Assembly (NCBI RefSeq): GCF_019968765.1
Contig: NZ_CP074149.1
Coordinates: 4,755,533-4,819,532, forward strand
Reading direction: 5' to 3'
Length of the DNA stretch: 64,000 bases
From: Enterobacter sp. JBIWA008
GTDB lineage: Bacteria; Pseudomonadota; Gammaproteobacteria; Enterobacterales; Enterobacteriaceae
The position numbers were made by a program, and so were the translations under genes. Numbering within the stretch: the stretch's first letter is position 1; every line of letters begins with the position of its first letter. Of the stretch, positions 61,018 through 64,000 are shown piece after piece. The notes below the pieces were generated by a model. It was not told the origin of the DNA. It did not search any database and saw only the letters and a list, made by a program, of their open reading frames with translations.

Positions 61018-62661
61018 TCAGGACTTTTTCTTTTCGCGGCTATGCAGGCCACGTTTTTCCAGACCACGGTAAATCAGCTGCTGCTGGATGATGGTCACCA
61101 GGTTGCTGACGATATAGTACAGCACCAGACCTGACGGGAACCACAGGAAGAACACGGTGAAGATGACCGGCATAAAGGTCATGATCTTCTGCTGCATCGG
61201 GTCGGTCACGGTGGTCGGCGACATCTTCTGGATGAAGAACATCGTCACGCCCATCAGGATCGGCAGGATGTAGTACGGGTCCTGTGCGGAAAGGTCATGG
61301 ATCCACAGCGCGAACGGCGCGTGGCGCAGCTCAACGGAACCCATCAGCATGTAGTACAGCGCAAGGAAGATTGGCATCTGAATCAGCAGCGGGAAGCAAC
61401 CACCCAGTGGGTTCACTTTCTCTGCTTTGTACAGGGCCATCATTTCCTGGCTCTGACGCTGTTTGTCATCGCCCAGACGCTCACGCATTGCCTGAATCTT
61501 CGGCTGCAGCATGCGCATCTTCGCCATGGAGGTGTACTGCGCTTTGGTCAGCGGGTACATGATGCCACGAACGATGAAGGTGATAACGATGATGGAGAAG
61601 CCCCAGTTACCCAGGAAGCTGTGGATGAACTTCAGCAGCTTAAACAGCGGCTGAGAGATGAACCACAACCAACCGTAATCCACGGTCAGATCCAGGTGAG
61701 GCGCAACAGCAGCCATTTTGTCCTGAATTTCCGGGCCGACCCACAGGGTGCTTGCCATCTTACCGGTTTGACCCGGCTGAACCAGAATCGGCTGAGATTT
61801 GTAGCCAATGGCTGCAAGGCCGTTACCCAGGTTCGCGGTATAGAAGTTGTTGGTACCGTCGTTATTTGGCACCCACGCAGTGGCGAAATACTGCTGCAGC
61901 ATTGCCACCCAACCGCCTTTAGCGCTGACGTTCAGGTTTTCGTTATCGGCAATGGTGTCGAATTTGTATTTCTCGTACTTCGCGTCTGGCGTGGAGTACG
62001 CCGCGCCACGGAAGGTATGCAGCGCAAAGTTGCTGCTTCCGGTGTCACGGTGAGACGGCAGATTGATGGACTGCTTCAGCTGGCCAAAGGTCGACAGTTC
62101 CAGCGGTTTCGCACTGGCGTTCTGTACGCTGTAGCCCACGTTCACCGCATATTCACCGCGTTTCAGGGTGAAGGTTTTAGTGAAGGTGTTGCCTGCGGCG
62201 TCGGTGTACGTCATCGGGATCGCGAGTTCGTTCTGACCGTCAGCCAGCACAAAGGTGTCGTTCTCGACGGTATACAGTGGACGCGCACCGTTAGCCGGGT
62301 TATCCGGGCCATCACGACCAGTCAGGCCGCTCTGCGCCTGGTAGATAAACTCAGGCGTGGTTTCCAGTAACTGGAACGGTTCGTTAGACTTCAGCTCTTT
62401 CGGGTAGGTCAACAGCAGCGCCTGCTCAACATCACCACCACGGGTGTTGATTGTCAGCTCAAGCACATCGGTCTTAACCGTAATCTGTTTCCCCTGGCCA
62501 CTGGCCGGTACGCCCTGGTCGGCGGCGCTACCCGCTGCGGTGGTCGTAGTCTGCGTGGTCTGCTGCTGGGGTTGAGGATTTTTATCCTGCTCCCATGCCT
62601 GCCAGATCATGAAAGACACGAACAACAAAGCGATGATAAGAAGATTGCGTTGCGAATCCAT
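61018..62661 (-). CDS. yidC: Membrane protein insertase YidC (Oxa1 family)
   Basis: Inserts and folds inner-membrane proteins, alone (for example F0 subunit c) or with Sec. The 547 residues have an N-terminal signal anchor ([14 protein letters not shown]) and a large periplasmic beta-sandwich domain (about 55-340). The conserved five-helix core runs from [20 protein letters not shown] to the end, with the hydrophilic-groove arginine in [14 protein letters not shown] (Arg366 in E. coli). It has a basic C-terminal tail ([12 protein letters not shown]). It is 2 bases downstream of yidD. Confidence 0.98.
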   Translation of the reverse strand: MDSQRNLLIIALLFVSFMIWQAWEQDKNPQPQQQTTQTTTTAAGSAADQGVPASGQGKQITVKTDVLELTINTRGGDVEQALLLTYPKELKSNEPFQLLETTPEFIYQAQSGLTGRDGPDNPANGARPLYTVENDTFVLADGQNELAIPMTYTDAAGNTFTKTFTLKRGEYAVNVGYSVQNASAKPLELSTFGQLKQSINLPSHRDTGSSNFALHTFRGAAYSTPDAKYEKYKFDTIADNENLNVSAKGGWVAMLQQYFATAWVPNNDGTNNFYTANLGNGLAAIGYKSQPILVQPGQTGKMASTLWVGPEIQDKMAAVAPHLDLTVDYGWLWFISQPLFKLLKFIHSFLGNWGFSIIVITFIVRGIMYPLTKAQYTSMAKMRMLQPKIQAMRERLGDDKQRQSQEMMALYKAEKVNPLGGCFPLLIQMPIFLALYYMLMGSVELRHAPFALWIHDLSAQDPYYILPILMGVTMFFIQKMSPTTVTDPMQQKIMTFMPVIFTVFFLWFPSGLVLYYIVSNLVTIIQQQLIYRGLEKRGLHSREKKKS

Positions 62662-62663
62662 CG

Positions 62664-62921
62664 TTAGTGTTCTCTGGTATCAAAGGGTCCTGGGGGGACG
62701 GGGTCGTCTCCACCGGGGTGTAAAGGGTGGCATTTTAATACGCGTTTCACCGTCAACCAACTGCCTTTTATCACTCCAAACCTGCGCAATGCCTCAATTC
62801 CGTAGCTTGAGCATGTTGGTGTGAAACGGCAGTGCGGCCCGAGTAGCGGACTAATCAGGCGTTGATAGACCCGAATGAGGGCTATCAGGACCCGTGAGCC
62901 AGGCGACAGTGGCGGCGCCAT
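62664..62921 (-). CDS. yidD: Membrane protein insertion efficiency factor YidD
   Basis: An 85-residue membrane-associated protein that supports YidC function. It has an N-terminal amphipathic or hydrophobic helix ([20 protein letters not shown]) and the family cysteines in [11 protein letters not shown] and KCHPLHPGG. As far as I recall it is identical to the E. coli protein. Its first 37 bases overlap the 3' end of rnpA in another frame, the usual enterobacterial overlap. Confidence 0.96.
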
Positions 62922-63244
62922 AATTTTTCCAACGCTTCCGAGAGAGCACGGTTATCGAGGTCGGCAACCCCTTTTTTAGCCACCACCACGAAATCCATTG
63001 AAGGCAGTTCGTGTTGACGTAAACGGAAGCTTTCACGCGTCAGACGTTTAATCCGATTGCGTTCATGCGCACGTTTAACATTTTTCTTGGCGACTGTGAG
63101 ACCGATGCGGGGATGCCCCAGCGAATTTTGGCGGCCGAGGATGGTGATTTGCGGCGTGCCAGCCCGTAGTGGCTGCTGGAAGACGAAAGTGAAATGAGCG
63201 GGAGTTAACAAACGTAACTCCCTGGGAAATGCTAGCTTAACCAC
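62885..63244 (-). CDS. rnpA: Ribonuclease P protein component
   Basis: Basic partner of the RNase P RNA in tRNA 5' maturation. The 119 residues have the family RNR signature in [14 protein letters not shown] (about 60-75) and a central cleft with conserved aromatic residues (FTFVFQQP). The start is GTG 63244, as in E. coli. It lies 16 bases after rpmH on the same transcript. Confidence 0.97.
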
Positions 63245-63260
63245 TCAGGGGTTAGCTTTA

Positions 63261-63413
<153 letters not shown>

Positions 63414-63502
63414 CTAAACTTGAATAAATTCACTGACTTTTGCGTATACCCGAACGAGTTTCGAACGACTAACGCCTCAGCGTGGGTGATTAAAGAGGCC
63501 GG

Positions 63503-63531
63503 ATTGTAATAATTGTACACTCCGGAGTCAA
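63503..63531 (-). promoter_or_regulatory. rpmH promoter
   Basis: Minus-strand TTGACT (63526-63531), a 17-base spacer and TACAAT (63503-63508), about 100 bases before the rpmH start. The sequence matches the strong E. coli rpmH promoter as I recall it. Confidence 0.8.
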
Positions 63532-63788
63532 TTCTCTTTCCTTATTTCCCGCGTATTTCCGCACGTTTTCGCGTGGAAAATGAGCAACGGACGACGCAGG
63601 AAGATGAGCATCACGCGCCGGGTCGAGGATTATACGGGCTCGAAGATAAAGCGCAAGGATCGTCCCGGATCTTCGTTAGATCATTTAAGCAATAAATTGT
63701 CTGTGCTCATTAATTTTTCCAATATGCGGACTAAATCGTGGGGCACTGGCGCCAGGATCGTTTACACTTAACCGGTTTCGGATCTTCC

Positions 63789-63797
63789 TGTGGATAA
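63789..63797. promoter_or_regulatory. Perfect DnaA box in the dnaA control region
   Basis: TGTGGATAA, the complement of TTATCCACA, lies about 200 bases before the expected dnaA start and upstream of the likely P2 -10 box (TATGAT, 63846-63851). It is the autoregulatory box of dnaA in E. coli. Confidence 0.8.
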
Positions 63798-63799
63798 AT

Positions 63800-64000
63800 C
63801 GGGAAGAATCTGTGAGAAACAGAAGATCTCTGGCTCAGTTTAGGCTATGATCCGCGGTCCCGATCGGGATCCCAGGATCCTGGTCAGGATAAATTGCAGA
63901 TAGCAATTCGCACGTCCCCCTTTACACAGGGTCATGTCGATGTGCGCCAACAATCATGAATATTCAATAGTTTTCTTTTATTGTTCGAGTGGAGTCCGCC
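63800..64000 (+). promoter_or_regulatory. dnaA promoter and leader; coding starts beyond the window
   Basis: An extended -10 (TAGGCTATGAT, 63841-63851) and a GATC-rich start region (63851-63890) resemble dnaA P2. The window ends in GAGTGGAGTCCGCC, the ribosome binding region that in E. coli is followed directly by the GTG start of dnaA. The interval 63402-63799 holds the divergent rpmH and dnaA upstream elements and no ORF I would support. Confidence 0.75.

Overview
The window is about 64 kb of core chromosome from a member of the Enterobacterales. It is most like Enterobacter or a close relative such as Lelliottia or Kosakonia. Nearly every protein matches an E. coli K-12 protein in length and in the motifs I can recall. 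Several E. coli loci are missing at their usual places: tnaCAB between mnmE and mdtL, bgl/yieJKL/cbrB between phoU and yieH, and yihF between dsbA and yihG. The intergenic gaps carry Enterobacter-style REP elements and an ERIC element. I see no insertion sequence, prophage, CRISPR array, toxin-antitoxin pair or restriction system.

Layout. (1) 1-2475: glnL-glnG nitrogen two-component system, followed by the small protein gene yshB. (2) 2771-4848, minus strand: yihI, an unnamed 60-codon ORF and hemN, packed end to end. (3) 4917-6217: the sRNA genes csrC and spf (Spot 42, with its small ORF spfP) flanking engB. (4) 6366-13666: polA, yihG, dsbA, srkA, yihD, mobA and mobB. (5) 13765-18749, minus strand: a complete rRNA operon (16S, tRNA-Glu, 23S, 5S) with P1/P2 promoters at 18930-19054. 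(6) 19204-29254: yieP-hsrA, then the ribose operon rbsDACBKR and kup. (7) 29477-34561: ravA-viaA, asnA, asnC, mioC. (8) 34563-34823: the replication origin oriC. (9) 34936-45056: mnmG-rsmG and the ATP synthase operon atpIBEFHAGDC. (10) 45195-53610: glmU-glmS and the phosphate operon pstSCAB-phoU. (11) 53668-59469: yieH, adeP, chrR, yieE, yidZ, mdtL. (12) 59581-64000: mnmE, yidC, yidD, rnpA, rpmH and the upstream region of dnaA, whose start codon should lie just past the last base.

Functionally this is an origin-proximal block: replication initiation (oriC, the dnaA control region, mioC, mnmG, rsmG), translation (rRNA operon, engB, yihI, mnmE, rpmH, rnpA), membrane protein insertion (yidC, yidD), energy (atp) and nutrient uptake with its control (gln, rbs, pst, kup).

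The most notable structural point is the rRNA operon. One side borders mobB, the rrnA neighbour in E. coli. The other borders yieP, the rrnC neighbour. The spacer carries tRNA-Glu as in rrnC, but no tRNA-Asp/Trp follows 5S, as in rrnA. It therefore looks like an rrnC/rrnA hybrid joint, and the roughly 90-kb block that E. coli keeps between those operons must be elsewhere or lost. Other leads are the 60-codon membrane ORF between yihI and hemN, an ERIC plus REP insertion in the glmU-glmS leader, a nine-G tract inside pstA, and a dispersed repeat with three copies. I found no convincing new multi-gene system; the window is conserved housekeeping DNA with a few local novelties.
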